Source: JAWPMT01 sp965215825
GTDB taxonomy: Bacteria > Bacteroidota > Bacteroidia > Cytophagales > Cyclobacteriaceae
DNA: 64,000 bases
Direction: 5' to 3'
Assembly (NCBI GenBank): GCA_965215825.1
Contig: CBDCEM010000002.1
Coordinates: 1,488,001 to 1,552,000 of the forward strand
A program made the position numbers and the translations under genes. Positions 1-7,585 of this stretch are shown in pieces; position 1 is the first letter of the stretch, and each line of letters starts with the position of its first letter. The notes beneath the pieces were generated by a model. It searched no databases and was not told the DNA's origin. It worked only from the letters and a program-made list of their open reading frames with translations.

Positions 1-2
1 CC

Positions 3-164
3 GAAATTTTAAATCACGGACCAAGAGTAATTGAGTTTAAAAAGAAATTCCAGGTATGGGTTAATCCCTATGGCTCCCTGAAACTAGGAAAAGTAGGAAG
101 TCTTTTCAAAAGTTTATTTAAACGAGGGGGCAGAGCTACCCCACCCTGGCTTAAGTCTACGTGA
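3..164 (+). CDS. C-terminal fragment of an unidentified protein (cut by window edge)
   Basis: An open frame enters from the left edge and reads 53 codons to a TGA at 162-164. The residues are basic and varied (it includes the stretch VIEFKKKFQVWVNPYGSLKL), which looks like real coding sequence, but I do not recognise a family. The last few codons run into the left palindrome of the first RAYT element, so the original C-terminus may have been replaced by the insertion. Only the tail is visible and no function is proposed. Confidence 0.4.
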   Translation, partial: EILNHGPRVIEFKKKFQVWVNPYGSLKLGKVGSLFKSLFKRGGRATPPWLKST

Positions 165-221
165 CCCGGTCTTCGTTTTAGATGACTTAAGCCTACCAAT
201 AACGCCAAGTTTGTAACTTGG
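148..221. repeat. REP-like left end of RAYT copy 1
   Basis: Two nested palindromes precede the first RAYT. One is a long-loop stem, GGCTTAAGTC at 148-157 with GACTTAAGCC at 184-193. The other is a tight hairpin, CCAAGTT-TGT-AACTTGG at 205-221. The same pair recurs at 599-659, 1973-2032 and 2188-2245, so it is a defined left boundary. Such palindromes are the usual substrate of RAYT proteins. Confidence 0.8.
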
Positions 222-226
222 GTGAT

Positions 227-616
227 ATGCCGTCAAAATATAAGATAACTGATCATCAAGCATTGCACTTCATCACCTTTGCCACTGTGCAATGGGTTGA
301 TGCATTATCCAGGCCACTTTACAAGCATGTTATCTTAGATAGTTTGCATTATTGCCAAAAGGAAACAGGTCTTATCATTTATGTCTTTATTATCATGAGC
401 AATCATATCCACTTGATTGCATCCGCTCAAGAGGAAAAGAATCTTTCAAATATTCTTAGGGATTTAAAAAAGTACACCAGTAAGCAACTGCTGAAGGAAA
501 TAGCAGAAAATCCCCGGGAAAGCAGAAAGAGCTGGATGTTGTGGCTGTTTAAATCCGCAGGAGCGCAGAATTCCAATAATCAAAATTTCCCCCAATCTGG
601 CTTAAGTCTTCCCTGA
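227..616 (+). pseudogene. REP-associated tyrosine transposase, copy 1, C-terminally truncated
   Basis: This is a Y1/IS200-like HUH transposase of the RAYT type, which nicks and joins single-stranded REP hairpins. The HUH motif is visible as SNHIHLI and the probable nucleophile tyrosine lies in LKKYTSKQL. Start ATG 227 (MPSKYKI) is preferred over an in-frame TTG at 218. Up to about codon 110 it matches the intact copy at 665-1216. After SAGAQNSNN the frame leaves the family and reads into the left palindrome of copy 2, losing the C-terminal block (FWQQDNRPIQ onward). It is therefore a truncated, probably inactive copy, broken where copy 2 begins. Confidence 0.85.
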
Positions 617-659
617 GGGGTGACTTAAGCCTACTAATAACGCCAAGTTTGTAACTTGG
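599..659. repeat. REP-like left end of RAYT copy 2
   Basis: Outer arms GGCTTAAGTC (599-608) and GACTTAAGCC (622-631) are followed by the hairpin CCAAGTT-TGT-AACTTGG at 643-659. The sequence is nearly the same as the element at 148-221 but the loop between the outer arms is shorter. It directly abuts the truncated end of copy 1. Confidence 0.8.
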
Positions 660-664
660 GTGAT

Positions 665-1216
665 TTGCCTTCGAAATATAAGATAACTGACCATCAAGCG
701 ATGCACTTTATCACCTTTGCCACTGTGCAATGGGTTGATGCATTGTCAAGACCAGTATCTAAACATATAATCATTGATAGTTTGCATTACTGCATGGAAG
801 AAAAAGGTCTTATCATTTATGCCTTTGTTATCATGAGCAATCATATCCACTTGATTGCATCCGCTCAAGAGGAAAAGAATCTTTCAGATATTCTTAGGGA
901 TTTAAAAAAGTACACCAGTAAGCAACTGCTGAAGGAAATAGCAGAAAACCCACAGGAAAGTAGAAAAAGTTGGATGATGTGGATATTCAAGGCAGCGGGT
1001 AATTCCAATTCTAATAATACAGTTTATCAGTTCTGGCAGCAGGATAACAGACCCATTCAACTTTCAACTAATGAGATGATGGATCAAAGGCTAGATTATA
1101 TTCATGAAAACCCCGTGAAAGAAGGGTTTGTTTGGGAACCTGAACATTATCCTTTCAGTAGTGCAATAAACTATATAGGTAAGAAGGGATTATTAGAGGT
1201 TGAATTAATCAGTTGA
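665..1216 (+). CDS. REP-associated tyrosine transposase (RAYT), intact copy
   Basis: This is a full-length Y1/IS200-like transposase of about 183 residues. It has the HUH metal-binding motif SNHIHLI, a candidate catalytic tyrosine in LKKYTSKQL, and the C-terminal block containing FWQQDNRPIQ and DYIHENPVKEGF that is typical of the family. The start aligned with the ATG of copies 1 and 3 is here a TTG at 665; another in-frame TTG lies at 656 inside the left palindrome. Paired palindromes flank the gene (599-659 and 1222-1269). It is the only copy in the array with no visible lesion and could act in trans on the neighbouring REP sequences. RAYTs are domesticated single-copy-style genes in many bacteria; here they are clustered. 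Confidence 0.88.
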   Translation: MPSKYKITDHQAMHFITFATVQWVDALSRPVSKHIIIDSLHYCMEEKGLIIYAFVIMSNHIHLIASAQEEKNLSDILRDLKKYTSKQLLKEIAENPQESRKSWMMWIFKAAGNSNSNNTVYQFWQQDNRPIQLSTNEMMDQRLDYIHENPVKEGFVWEPEHYPFSSAINYIGKKGLLEVELIS

Positions 1217-1221
1217 GAACT

Positions 1222-1269
1222 CAAGTTAAAAACTTGTATTTATGATTTGACTTCAGTTACAAACTGAAG
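1222..1269. repeat. REP-like right end of RAYT copy 2
   Basis: Two hairpins follow the stop codon: CAAGTT/AACTTG at 1222-1236 and CTTCAGTT-ACA-AACTGAAG at 1251-1269. The same arrangement is found at 2811-2858 and 2954-3001, which defines the right boundary of the element. Confidence 0.8.
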
Positions 1270-1457
1270 CCAGGGGATGTTCACTAATTTTTGGAAACAT
1301 CGACCGAAGCAGAATTCATTTCAAGGAAATGGTAGCCGTTTGCTGATTTTGGCGGCTCTCTCCCCCTGCTATCTCGGAGCGGTAAAGGTAGGAGTTCCTC
1401 AATATGATCATTTAGGATAATGCGGGAATTAAGTTGAGAAATCGTTACTTTGTAAGT

Positions 1458-1655
1458 ATGAGTATTGAAGCCAGGAGATATCACTTGATAGAAAGAGTCA
1501 TGCACTTTGATGAAAAAGAGATCGATCAAGTAGAGATGTTTTTAAAAAGAGAATCAGAATTATCAACTTCACTGTATCGGGCTTTGGAACAGGTAAAAGA
1601 AGGCAAAGTGACTCCTCATAGTGAAGTGAGAAAGAAATACGAGAAATGGCTTTAG
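1458..1655 (+). CDS. Putative antitoxin of a ParE/RelE-type module
   Basis: A 65-residue acidic/basic protein whose stop overlaps the start of a ParE/RelE-like toxin by 10 bp. I chose ATG 1458 (MSIEARRYHLIERVM) over an upstream in-frame TTG at 1434. The octamer TTACTTTG at 1445-1452, close to the Bacteroidota -7 consensus TAnnTTTG, lies just before it, which would leave almost no leader. The sequence resembles small Bacteroidota addiction-module antitoxins with a helical SEVRKKYEKWL tail, but no DNA-binding fold is clear to me. The role is inferred mostly from gene order and coupling to the toxin. Confidence 0.65.
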   Translation: MSIEARRYHLIERVMHFDEKEIDQVEMFLKRESELSTSLYRALEQVKEGKVTPHSEVRKKYEKWL

Positions 1656-1936
1656 CAATCGCTTGGGCAGATGAAGCCAATGAAGACTTAGATGAGATCA
1701 TCGAATATCTGGAATCAGAGTGGTCAGAAGAACAAATTCGCAACTTTTTCACTCGATTAGAGGAATGTTTATTAAATATCCAAGAAGCCCCTCATCGCCA
1801 AAAAGACTCTATTAGGAAGGAGGGGACAAAAGAGTATCAACACTCTTCACAGACGACTATTTTTTATTCCTTCGACGATAAATCGATCAATATTTTACGA
1901 CTTTGGGCAAACCTGAAAGATTCAAATAAACTTTGA
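1646..1936 (+). CDS. ParE/RelE superfamily toxin
   Basis: A 96-residue protein starting MALAIAWADEANEDLDEII, with the alternating hydrophobic N-terminus, WADEANEDLDEIIEYL helix and a C-terminal strand (INILRLWAN) typical of ParE/RelE plasmid-stabilisation toxins. Family members poison gyrase (ParE) or cut ribosome-bound mRNA (RelE); which applies here cannot be told from sequence. Start ATG 1646 overlaps the antitoxin end by 10 bp, implying translational coupling. The pair lies between two RAYT elements, in a stretch that otherwise carries only mobile-element debris. Confidence 0.8.
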   Translation: MALAIAWADEANEDLDEIIEYLESEWSEEQIRNFFTRLEECLLNIQEAPHRQKDSIRKEGTKEYQHSSQTTIFYSFDDKSINILRLWANLKDSNKL

Positions 1937-1972
1937 TACTTAGGCGTCAGGTCCCTCTTCTGGCCCTCTTCT

Positions 1973-2032
1973 GGCTTAAGTCTTCCGTAGGGTGACTTGA
2001 GTCCGGCCATACATGCCAAGTCTGAGACTTGG
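1973..2032. repeat. Orphan REP-like left end with no transposase
   Basis: Outer arms GGCTTAAGTC (1973-1982) and GACTTGAGTC (1994-2003) are followed by the hairpin CCAAGTC-TGA-GACTTGG at 2016-2032. Compared with the other copies, both sides of the hairpin changed together (T to C with A to G), so pairing is preserved. No RAYT gene follows; the next element starts at 2188. Confidence 0.75.
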
Positions 2033-2187
2033 TAGAAAAGATTGAGAAAAGACCCCTTGCAGTAATGTGAAGGGTTTTTAATTATCATAACATTCATGGT
2101 CCATTACGATTCTGAGTTGGGTTTTTCGTCCTTTTCGACCAAAAACAGCAAGAAGTACATAGCGGTTCATAAGTAGTTCCCGACCCT

Positions 2188-2245
2188 GGCTTAAGTCTTC
2201 GTTAGATGACTTGAGCCTACCAATTAAACCAAGTTTGTAACTTGG
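2188..2245. repeat. REP-like left end of RAYT copy 3
   Basis: Outer arms GGCTTAAGTC (2188-2197) and GACTTGAGCC (2208-2217), then hairpin CCAAGTT-TGT-AACTTGG at 2229-2245, immediately upstream of the ATG of RAYT copy 3. Confidence 0.8.
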
Positions 2246-2252
2246 GATAATC

Positions 2253-2805
2253 ATGCCTTCGAAGTATAAGATTCTGGATCATCAAGCGCCGCACTTCATC
2301 ACTTTTGCGACTGTACAATGGGTTGATGCGCTCTCAAAGACCCGTTTACAAACATATAATAACCGATAGTTTACGCTTTTGTCAGCAAAACAGAGGTCTT
2401 ATACTTTACGCATTTGTTATCATGAGTAATCATATCCACTTGATTGCATCCGCTCAAGAGGAAAAGAATCTTTCAAATATTCTTAGGGATTTAAAAAAGT
2501 ACATCAGTAAGTAACTGCTGAAGGAAATAGCAGAAAACCCACAGGAAAGTAGAAAAAGTTGGATGATGTGGATATTCAAGGCAGCGGGTAATTCCAATTC
2601 TAATAATACAGTTTATCAGTTCTGGCAGCAGGATAACAGACCCATTCAATTATCAACTAATGAGATGATGGATCAAAGGCTAGATTATATTCATGAAAAC
2701 CCTGTGAAAGAAGGGCTTGTTTGGGGATCTGAACATTATCCGTTCAGTAGTGCAATAAACTATATGGGTAGGAATGGATTATTAGAGGTTGAATTGATCA
2801 ATTGA
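2253..2805 (+). pseudogene. RAYT copy 3, broken by a frameshift and a nonsense codon
   Basis: It starts at ATG 2253 (MPSKYKILDHQAPHF) and reads about 26 codons in frame with the intact copy. Near 2330 an apparent extra base in a purine/C run shifts the frame. The family sequence continues in the +1 frame through the HUH motif SNHIHLI to a TAA at 2512-2514, where the intact copy has CAA (glutamine). Downstream the same frame resumes to 2805 with the family C-terminus. Two independent lesions make it a pseudogene. Its end palindromes remain intact, so it may still be mobilised in trans. Confidence 0.88.
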
Positions 2806-2810
2806 GTACT

Positions 2811-2858
2811 CAAGTTCAAAACTTGTATTTATGATTTGACTTCAGTTACAAACTGAAG
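2811..2858. repeat. REP-like right end of RAYT copy 3
   Basis: Hairpins CAAGTT/AACTTG at 2811-2825 and CTTCAGTT-ACA-AACTGAAG at 2840-2858, matching the right end of copy 2. Confidence 0.8.
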
Positions 2859-2865
2859 CCAGGGA

Positions 2866-3007
2866 GGGAACCTGAACATTATCCTTTCAGTAGTGCAATA
2901 AACTATATAGGTAAGAAGGGATTATTAGAGGTTGAATTAATCAGTTGAGAACTCAAGTTAAAAACTTGTATTTATGATTTGACTTCAGTTGCAAACTGAA
3001 GCCAGGG
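2866..3007 (+). repeat. Near-identical 142-bp duplicate of the 3' end of RAYT copy 2
   Basis: Positions 2866-3007 match 1134-1275 with a single visible difference (A at 1259, G at 2991). The piece includes the last 27 or so codons of the transposase gene plus both right-end hairpins (2954-2968 and 2983-3001). It is joined directly behind the right end of copy 3. A one-ended or template-switch event, or recombination between copies, would produce this structure. Confidence 0.85.
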
Positions 3008-3011
3008 AAGG

Positions 3012-3065
3012 GAAAATCCTTCTAGCAGTGCTATAAATTACAAGGGAAAGAAGTGGTTATTCTGA
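3012..3065 (+). pseudogene. Diverged C-terminal relic of another RAYT
   Basis: Eighteen codons (ENPSSSAINYKGKKWLF then TGA) align with the C-terminus of the intact copy (YPFSSAINYIGKKGLL) but are much more diverged than the other copies. It abuts the duplicated right end at 3007, so the array contains remains of an older insertion. Confidence 0.6.
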
Positions 3066-3244
3066 AAATAATTGAGCCTTGAGCCTCTTTGAATACCATC
3101 ACTCGGCGCAGCCAAGCGATTGCTTAGTGTTTTAAAACGCCTAAACCTGCACTTCTTCTATCGATAGCTGCAGTTTGTCGATTCCTTGTTGTTTGAAATC
3201 AGATAATTCGTACCTTAACCTTACCGTCAAAAAGTCCATAGGTT

Positions 3245-3601
3245 ATGAATTTTTCCGCCATAGAAAAAAGCCTGATCAAAATCAAAATCATTGAAGCACA
3301 TCTTTCCACGTTTGAGAGCGACCCCTTGCTCACAGAAGACTTTCAGGAGACACTGATGCACCTGCAAATGGAATATGGTTATCAGATGAACGAGATCCTT
3401 TTCGAGATCTATGATGAGCATTGTGAAGATGATCGTATCCATCCTTTTGTAGACTATGTAAAAGGTGGAGGTGTCATGGTCGAAGCGGATGATTTTCCTG
3501 GTGTGAATGCCTGCCTCAAGTTAAAAGCGAAGCCCTTGAGGTTCGAACTGGAGGATCCGCAAAACACATACACTCAAGTGGTCTGGTCTAGGGCTTCGTA
3601 G
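3245..3601 (+). CDS. Small hypothetical protein
   Basis: A 118-residue soluble protein with an acidic, helix-prone N-terminal half and a glycine-containing C-terminal half (DYVKGGGVMVEADDFPGV). There is no signal peptide, membrane segment or motif I recognise. ATG 3245 is the first start and is preceded by AT-rich sequence. It stands alone between the RAYT array and a lipoprotein gene. The composition is coding-like, but the function is unknown. Confidence 0.6.
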   Translation: MNFSAIEKSLIKIKIIEAHLSTFESDPLLTEDFQETLMHLQMEYGYQMNEILFEIYDEHCEDDRIHPFVDYVKGGGVMVEADDFPGVNACLKLKAKPLRFELEDPQNTYTQVVWSRAS

Positions 3602-3806
3602 GCACAACCTGATCTTAAGGGATTCCATATCCCAGTTTCACTGTAACTGCGATAAAGCAAAATCTTACTCACGTATATCAACGGTAAAGTTGATGGATTA
3701 AAGGGGGGACTAGTGGTTTAATGGATCATTGGTGTTTGTATACCTAAGCGTTGATTTAGAACTCACAACCTATCTAAATCAAATAATCAACTTAGAAGAA
3801 CTCCAA

Positions 3807-4640
3807 ATGAATAACCTAAATGCCATTCGATTCCCCCTGAATCGCACTTTTTTCATCGCTTTGTTTTTTGTTTTCTCGTGTTCGGAGGAGGAGCCAGCAG
3901 TAGTGATAGACCCGATAGAGGTTGAAAGCTTCTCTGCGGTTGATATTGGTAATGCTGTTTCTTCTGAAGACATCCACGTAGATATTACCTTTAGCGAGGG
4001 TGTTGATGAGATCCGCCTGGTTATCATTCCCTCCTCAAGTTTGAACAGTGCAATGCCGGATGAAATTCGTAATGCACCAGCTGGATCTTTTATGGAATTG
4101 GACGTAATCTCCTCTTCACGTAAGGAATACAATGCTCGATTCACGGACATCACGGACATCAATGGAGCGGCCATTGTCAACGACGTTGCCTATTCCATAG
4201 CCATTGTGTTTACTAAAGATGAGGAAACCTTTGTTTCTGAAGAATTTGCCAATATTACGCTGACAGATGACAGTCCGATACTGGGCAAATACGTTGGAAG
4301 TTGGAACGATAATCTATTTACAAATATTGATGTTTCTTTCATACTCGAGAGCCAGAATGGTAATCGGGTCACAGGCCCTTTCTTTATTTCTACTAATTTC
4401 AGACCCGCCTGGGGAGGGGAGGAGAATGATGGCACCATCACGATAGATCTTAATGAGGAGGGTTCTAACGAAATCATTTTCCGATACAATCAGGACCTGC
4501 CGGACTATATGGGTGGCTGTCCCGGACTATATGTAGGAGAAGGTAGCTTTTCGTCAATGAGAATCAACATTTCCTTCACGGGGGATGATTGCGATGGTTT
4601 TCACGAAAATGGGAGCATCCGGGTAGACCGACAGTTTTAG
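3807..4640 (+). CDS. Hypothetical lipoprotein
   Basis: A 277-residue protein with a type II signal peptide: a basic/hydrophobic N-terminus ending in a lipobox FVFSC followed by an acidic SEEEP stretch, typical of surface-directed Bacteroidota lipoproteins. I chose ATG 3807 (MNNLNAIRF) because the 26 upstream in-frame residues would bury the signal sequence. The mature part looks beta-rich, with a C-terminal half (GKYVGSWNDNLFTNIDVSF, GEGSFSSMRINISFTGDDC) like a lipocalin-type or small barrel domain. The function is unknown. It is followed by a separately promoted dipeptidase gene. Confidence 0.7.
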   Translation: MNNLNAIRFPLNRTFFIALFFVFSCSEEEPAVVIDPIEVESFSAVDIGNAVSSEDIHVDITFSEGVDEIRLVIIPSSSLNSAMPDEIRNAPAGSFMELDVISSSRKEYNARFTDITDINGAAIVNDVAYSIAIVFTKDEETFVSEEFANITLTDDSPILGKYVGSWNDNLFTNIDVSFILESQNGNRVTGPFFISTNFRPAWGGEENDGTITIDLNEEGSNEIIFRYNQDLPDYMGGCPGLYVGEGSFSSMRINISFTGDDCDGFHENGSIRVDRQF

Positions 4641-4722
4641 GAGAACGTGTTTTTCTCTGCAAGCCAGAGGGGCGATTTGACCATTGAACAAGTACTGTTT
4701 TTCCTTTCCCCTCGCAATCCTT

Positions 4723-4730
4723 TATCTTCG
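4723..4730 (+). promoter_or_regulatory. Probable -7 promoter element for the M19 dipeptidase gene
   Basis: TATCTTCG followed by GCGC, one mismatch from the Bacteroidota -7 consensus TAnnTTTG, 20 bp before ATG 4751. A very similar TAACTTCG followed by CGCC precedes cysC at 32281. A clear -33 TTG is not seen. Confidence 0.4.
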
Positions 4731-4750
4731 GCGCATCTAAAAACTGACCT

Positions 4751-5989
4751 ATGAATCGATTGATTGTTGCCTTATTAGGGATTGCCTTCTTTTTCCAGTG
4801 TACGTCACCCACTCAAGATCAGCCTGTTGAGCAGGACCTGGCAGCTAAAGCGCAGGAGCTTGCAAAATCCAACATCATTGTGGATGGTCATGTGGACTTG
4901 CCCTTCCGAATGGTTGTGAAGGGATTCATGGTGAAGAAAGAGATCGAAGATGTATCTGTGGAAACAACGGGAAATTTTGACCACCCCAAAGCGAAAAGAG
5001 GCGGCCTGGATGCGCCATTTATGTCCATCTATATTCCTTCTCGCTACCAGCAAACCGGTGGAGCTAAGGTCTTTGCGGATTCACTGATTGACATGGTGAG
5101 TCAGCTTCCTGAAGAATTCCCTGACTTGTTTGCTCTGGCCAACTCTCCTCAGGACATAGAAGCGAACTTCGAGAAAGGGTTGATCTCATTGCCAATGGGT
5201 ATGGAGAACGGTGCCCCTGTGGAAGACGACTTGTCGAATGTGGAGTACTTCTTCAATCGGGGAATTCGATACATCACCCTGACCCACGCTACTGACAATC
5301 AGATCTGCGATTCGTCTTATGACACAACAGACGATACCTGGAATGGCCTAAGCCCTTTTGGAGAACAGGTGGTTAGTGAAATGAACCGACTAGGCATACT
5401 GGTTGACATCTCGCACGTTTCTGACAGTGCTTTTTATGATGTGATGAAAATCGTGAAAGCTCCGGTCATTGCTTCACACTCTTCTGCGAGGAAGTTTACG
5501 CCGGATTTCGAGCGGAACATGGGCGATGATATGATCAAAGCACTGGCTGAAAATGATGGTGTAATCCACATCAATTTTGGTTCTAGCTTTTTATCTAAAG
5601 AGTACCAGGACAACATCGCGGGAATCCGTGAACATCTGGTAAACTACCGAACCGAAAACGGGCTTTCTCAGGAGGATTCTACCTATCAGGAATATGCAGA
5701 ATCATACATGCAGCAAAATAAGCAGTTTGAAGACGTAGAAAAAGTTGCGGATCACATCGACCATGTGGTGAGCCTGGTGGGCATTAATCACGTTGGTTTT
5801 GGATCGGATTATGATGGAGTTGGTGATAGCTTGCCTACGGGCCTCAAAGACGTCTCCACGTTCCCTAACCTGATTCGCGAATTACTGGAAAGAGGGTATA
5901 CAGAGGAAGATATTGCGAAGATCTGCTACAAAAACACTTTCCGGGTTTGGAACAAAGTGCAGGAAGTAGCTGAGAACTGGGAGGGTTGA
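4751..5989 (+). CDS. Membrane dipeptidase, peptidase family M19, lipoprotein
   Basis: A 412-residue zinc dipeptidase of the renal dipeptidase family, expected to hydrolyse dipeptides in the periplasm or at the outer membrane. A lipoprotein signal ends at Cys17 (FFFQC). Metal-site motifs are present: DGHVDL (His47, Asp49), the bridging glutamate in GMENG (Glu152), ITLTH, ISHVSD, ASHSS, and the C-terminal HVGFGSDYDG block. The length fits the family. It is a single gene with its own promoter-like element and a stem-loop downstream, convergent with a methyltransferase gene. The family assignment is firm; the substrate is not determined. Confidence 0.92.
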   Translation: MNRLIVALLGIAFFFQCTSPTQDQPVEQDLAAKAQELAKSNIIVDGHVDLPFRMVVKGFMVKKEIEDVSVETTGNFDHPKAKRGGLDAPFMSIYIPSRYQQTGGAKVFADSLIDMVSQLPEEFPDLFALANSPQDIEANFEKGLISLPMGMENGAPVEDDLSNVEYFFNRGIRYITLTHATDNQICDSSYDTTDDTWNGLSPFGEQVVSEMNRLGILVDISHVSDSAFYDVMKIVKAPVIASHSSARKFTPDFERNMGDDMIKALAENDGVIHINFGSSFLSKEYQDNIAGIREHLVNYRTENGLSQEDSTYQEYAESYMQQNKQFEDVEKVADHIDHVVSLVGINHVGFGSDYDGVGDSLPTGLKDVSTFPNLIRELLERGYTEEDIAKICYKNTFRVWNKVQEVAENWEG

Positions 5990-6012
5990 AAGAATCCTAG
6001 AGCCTTAGGCCA

Positions 6013-6031
6013 CCCCCTTTACTTAAGGGGG
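6013..6031. terminator. Stem-loop between convergent genes
   Basis: CCCCCTT-TACTT-AAGGGGG forms a perfect 7-bp stem between the convergent ends of the M19 gene and the methyltransferase gene. No long T-run follows on either strand, so it is a terminator-like hairpin or a small repeat. Confidence 0.4.
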
Positions 6032-6088
6032 ATCAATCTGTTAGGTTCACACCCCCCTTACCATCTCTGAAGAGGGGAAATGTGTGTT

Positions 6089-6889
6089 CTATTTTGCGTT
6101 GGGGTCGGAATCGAAATCGTAGTAGCGATCTGTTCGGTGCCTCCTGCCAAGTTTCTTTAATACAGCTTTTTTGAGTGGAATTAAGAACCTGAGGTTGTCC
6201 TTGACCGGGTGTACGGAATGTGCCCTGCAAGTTTCAAATTCTTTCAGGTAGGATTGAAAGACGGGAGTGGTTGTTGTCCGTTTTCCATTTTTTAAGCCAT
6301 CAATTTTGAGGAAGGCCAATCCGCCCCACATCTCCCGGTAAGAATCGTTAGTCCAGAAGGAGCCACACACGTAATCGAGCTCGATGTAGCTGACCTGGGG
6401 GTATTTGCTGTAATCGATCTCTCGCATGCCCTTTCGACAATCCGGATTAAAACTGTCGTGACAAATCACCACCACATCATTTTGATGAGGGTAGGCCAAT
6501 ACAGCTTGCAAGTCTCTGGAAACGCCCTGTCGGGTATGGTCCCCATCGACCAGAACGAAATTGAGTTGATCCCCTTTTGCTTCTATTTCACCGAACAAGT
6601 CGTTGAGTACTTTGTGGGACTCGTTGATAACAAACGAAACATTATCAAATTTATCCTCAAGTAATTTCTTAGGAGAATCGCTGATATCGATGGTAGTGAC
6701 TTGCTTGCTGAATTTACTCAATACCTGGGTACTTCCTCCCTGATACGTGCCAATTTCAAGGGAGTGATCCGGTTTAAGTGATTCCAGTAAATTGATCATG
6801 CAATATTTCTCAGATCTCGACATCTGCCACTGTAGCGAGTCGTCAAGTTCAAAGTCTGAAAAGAAGGGGAGTCCGTTAGTTACTTCCAT
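6089..6889 (-). CDS. Class I SAM-dependent methyltransferase
   Basis: About 266 residues with a Rossmann-type methyltransferase core: motif I LEIGTYQGGSTQVL, a TTIDIS strand-2 acidic site, and FVLVDGDHT followed by VVICHDSFNPD. This pattern fits the Methyltransf_24/cephalosporin-hydroxylase-like group that modifies small molecules or sugars. I prefer ATG at 6889 (MEVTNGLPF); an in-frame TTG at 6916 would coincide with the predicted transcription start given the TAATTTTG element at 6921-6928. The C-terminus is basic (KKLGRRHRTDRYY). The substrate is unknown. A carboxypeptidase-regulatory-domain gene lies upstream in the same direction. Confidence 0.78.
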   Translation of the reverse strand: MEVTNGLPFFSDFELDDSLQWQMSRSEKYCMINLLESLKPDHSLEIGTYQGGSTQVLSKFSKQVTTIDISDSPKKLLEDKFDNVSFVINESHKVLNDLFGEIEAKGDQLNFVLVDGDHTRQGVSRDLQAVLAYPHQNDVVVICHDSFNPDCRKGMREIDYSKYPQVSYIELDYVCGSFWTNDSYREMWGGLAFLKIDGLKNGKRTTTTPVFQSYLKEFETCRAHSVHPVKDNLRFLIPLKKAVLKKLGRRHRTDRYYDFDSDPNAK

Positions 6890-6920
6890 GGATGCCGACG
6901 CATTCTGTTTTTGCAAGTCG

Positions 6921-6928
6921 CAAAATTA
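6921..6928 (-). promoter_or_regulatory. -7 element upstream of the methyltransferase gene
   Basis: On the minus strand this reads TAATTTTG followed by CGAC, a perfect match to TAnnTTTG, the Bacteroidota sigma-A -7 element. It lies 31 bp before ATG 6889. The -33 box is not obvious. Confidence 0.5.
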
Positions 6929-6941
6929 GGACAATATCAGA

Positions 6942-7565
6942 CTACTTCTTTTTCTTTTTGAGTGATCGAATGAAATCCCGCCAGGCGAAAGGATTCAGCA
7001 ATGGGTTGGAGACAGGCTGGAAGCGATTGGTAATAGCTTGCTGCTGTTGTTGCATGAAAAACCTATGGTTCATGTTTGCACTTGCTGGCAATTCCCAGTA
7101 GGCTTCTCTAAGCACCTCGCTATTGAGCAGCCGCTGTAAGTTGTCATAGTCTCGTTGATCTGGTAATTCGACGGCTAGTACTGCCGCTTTGAAAACTGCT
7201 TCAGAAGGATAAGGGAAGACTTCCAGTTCCTCAAGGTAAGTGACGTCTTCTTCAAGTGTAACGATGATTCTAATACTGTTGTCTTCGCGATGTGAGGGTA
7301 CGATATAAGAAGCACGTTTGTAGCCTACCGAACTGAATACAATGCTATCACCCTCCAAAACGGCGAGGGAAAAGAACCCATATACATTGGTCGTGGTACC
7401 ACGGCCACCTTTTGGCGTGTAAACGTGAACACCAGGAATTACTTCCGTACTGTCCATGCCAAAGAGCACCCCTGTCAATTGGACCACATTGGGTCTTTCG
7501 TCCTGAGCAGTTGCCAGGAAGCCCAGGAGGATGAGGGGGATCAATATGATTTTTCGAAAAGACAA
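6942..7565 (-). CDS. Carboxypeptidase-regulatory-like domain protein
   Basis: A 207-residue exported protein. It has an N-terminal signal peptide (hydrophobic ILIPLILLGFLATAQ) and then a CarboxypepD_reg-like beta-sandwich at about residues 28-110 (VVQLTGVLFGMDSTEVIPGV, GTTTNVYGFFSLAV, VFSSVGYKRASY), the plug-like domain found at the N-terminus of SusC/TonB receptors. It lacks a receptor barrel and ends in polar sequence with a Q-run and a lysine tail. The start is TTG 7565. A perfect -7 match TATATTTG lies at 7578-7585 on the minus strand. Stand-alone proteins of this type are common in Cytophagales and their function is unknown. Confidence 0.78.
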   Translation of the reverse strand: MSFRKIILIPLILLGFLATAQDERPNVVQLTGVLFGMDSTEVIPGVHVYTPKGGRGTTTNVYGFFSLAVLEGDSIVFSSVGYKRASYIVPSHREDNSIRIIVTLEEDVTYLEELEVFPYPSEAVFKAAVLAVELPDQRDYDNLQRLLNSEVLREAYWELPASANMNHRFFMQQQQQAITNRFQPVSNPLLNPFAWRDFIRSLKKKKK

Positions 7566-7577
7566 ATCTTAGCTATT

Positions 7578-7585
7578 CAAATATA
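7578..7585 (-). promoter_or_regulatory. -7 element upstream of the regulatory-domain gene
   Basis: Minus-strand TATATTTG is a perfect TAnnTTTG match 12 bp before the TTG start at 7565, so the transcript would be nearly leaderless. Confidence 0.4.

Noticed and set aside
218..3065. A classical IS element or prophage at the left end
   Set aside because: The genes are Y1 RAYTs with REP hairpins, without terminal inverted repeats, target duplications, or phage structural genes.
3779..4180. 133-codon minus-strand open frame inside the lipoprotein gene
   Set aside because: The plus-strand gene has a clear lipobox and signal peptide; the reverse frame has no recognisable feature.
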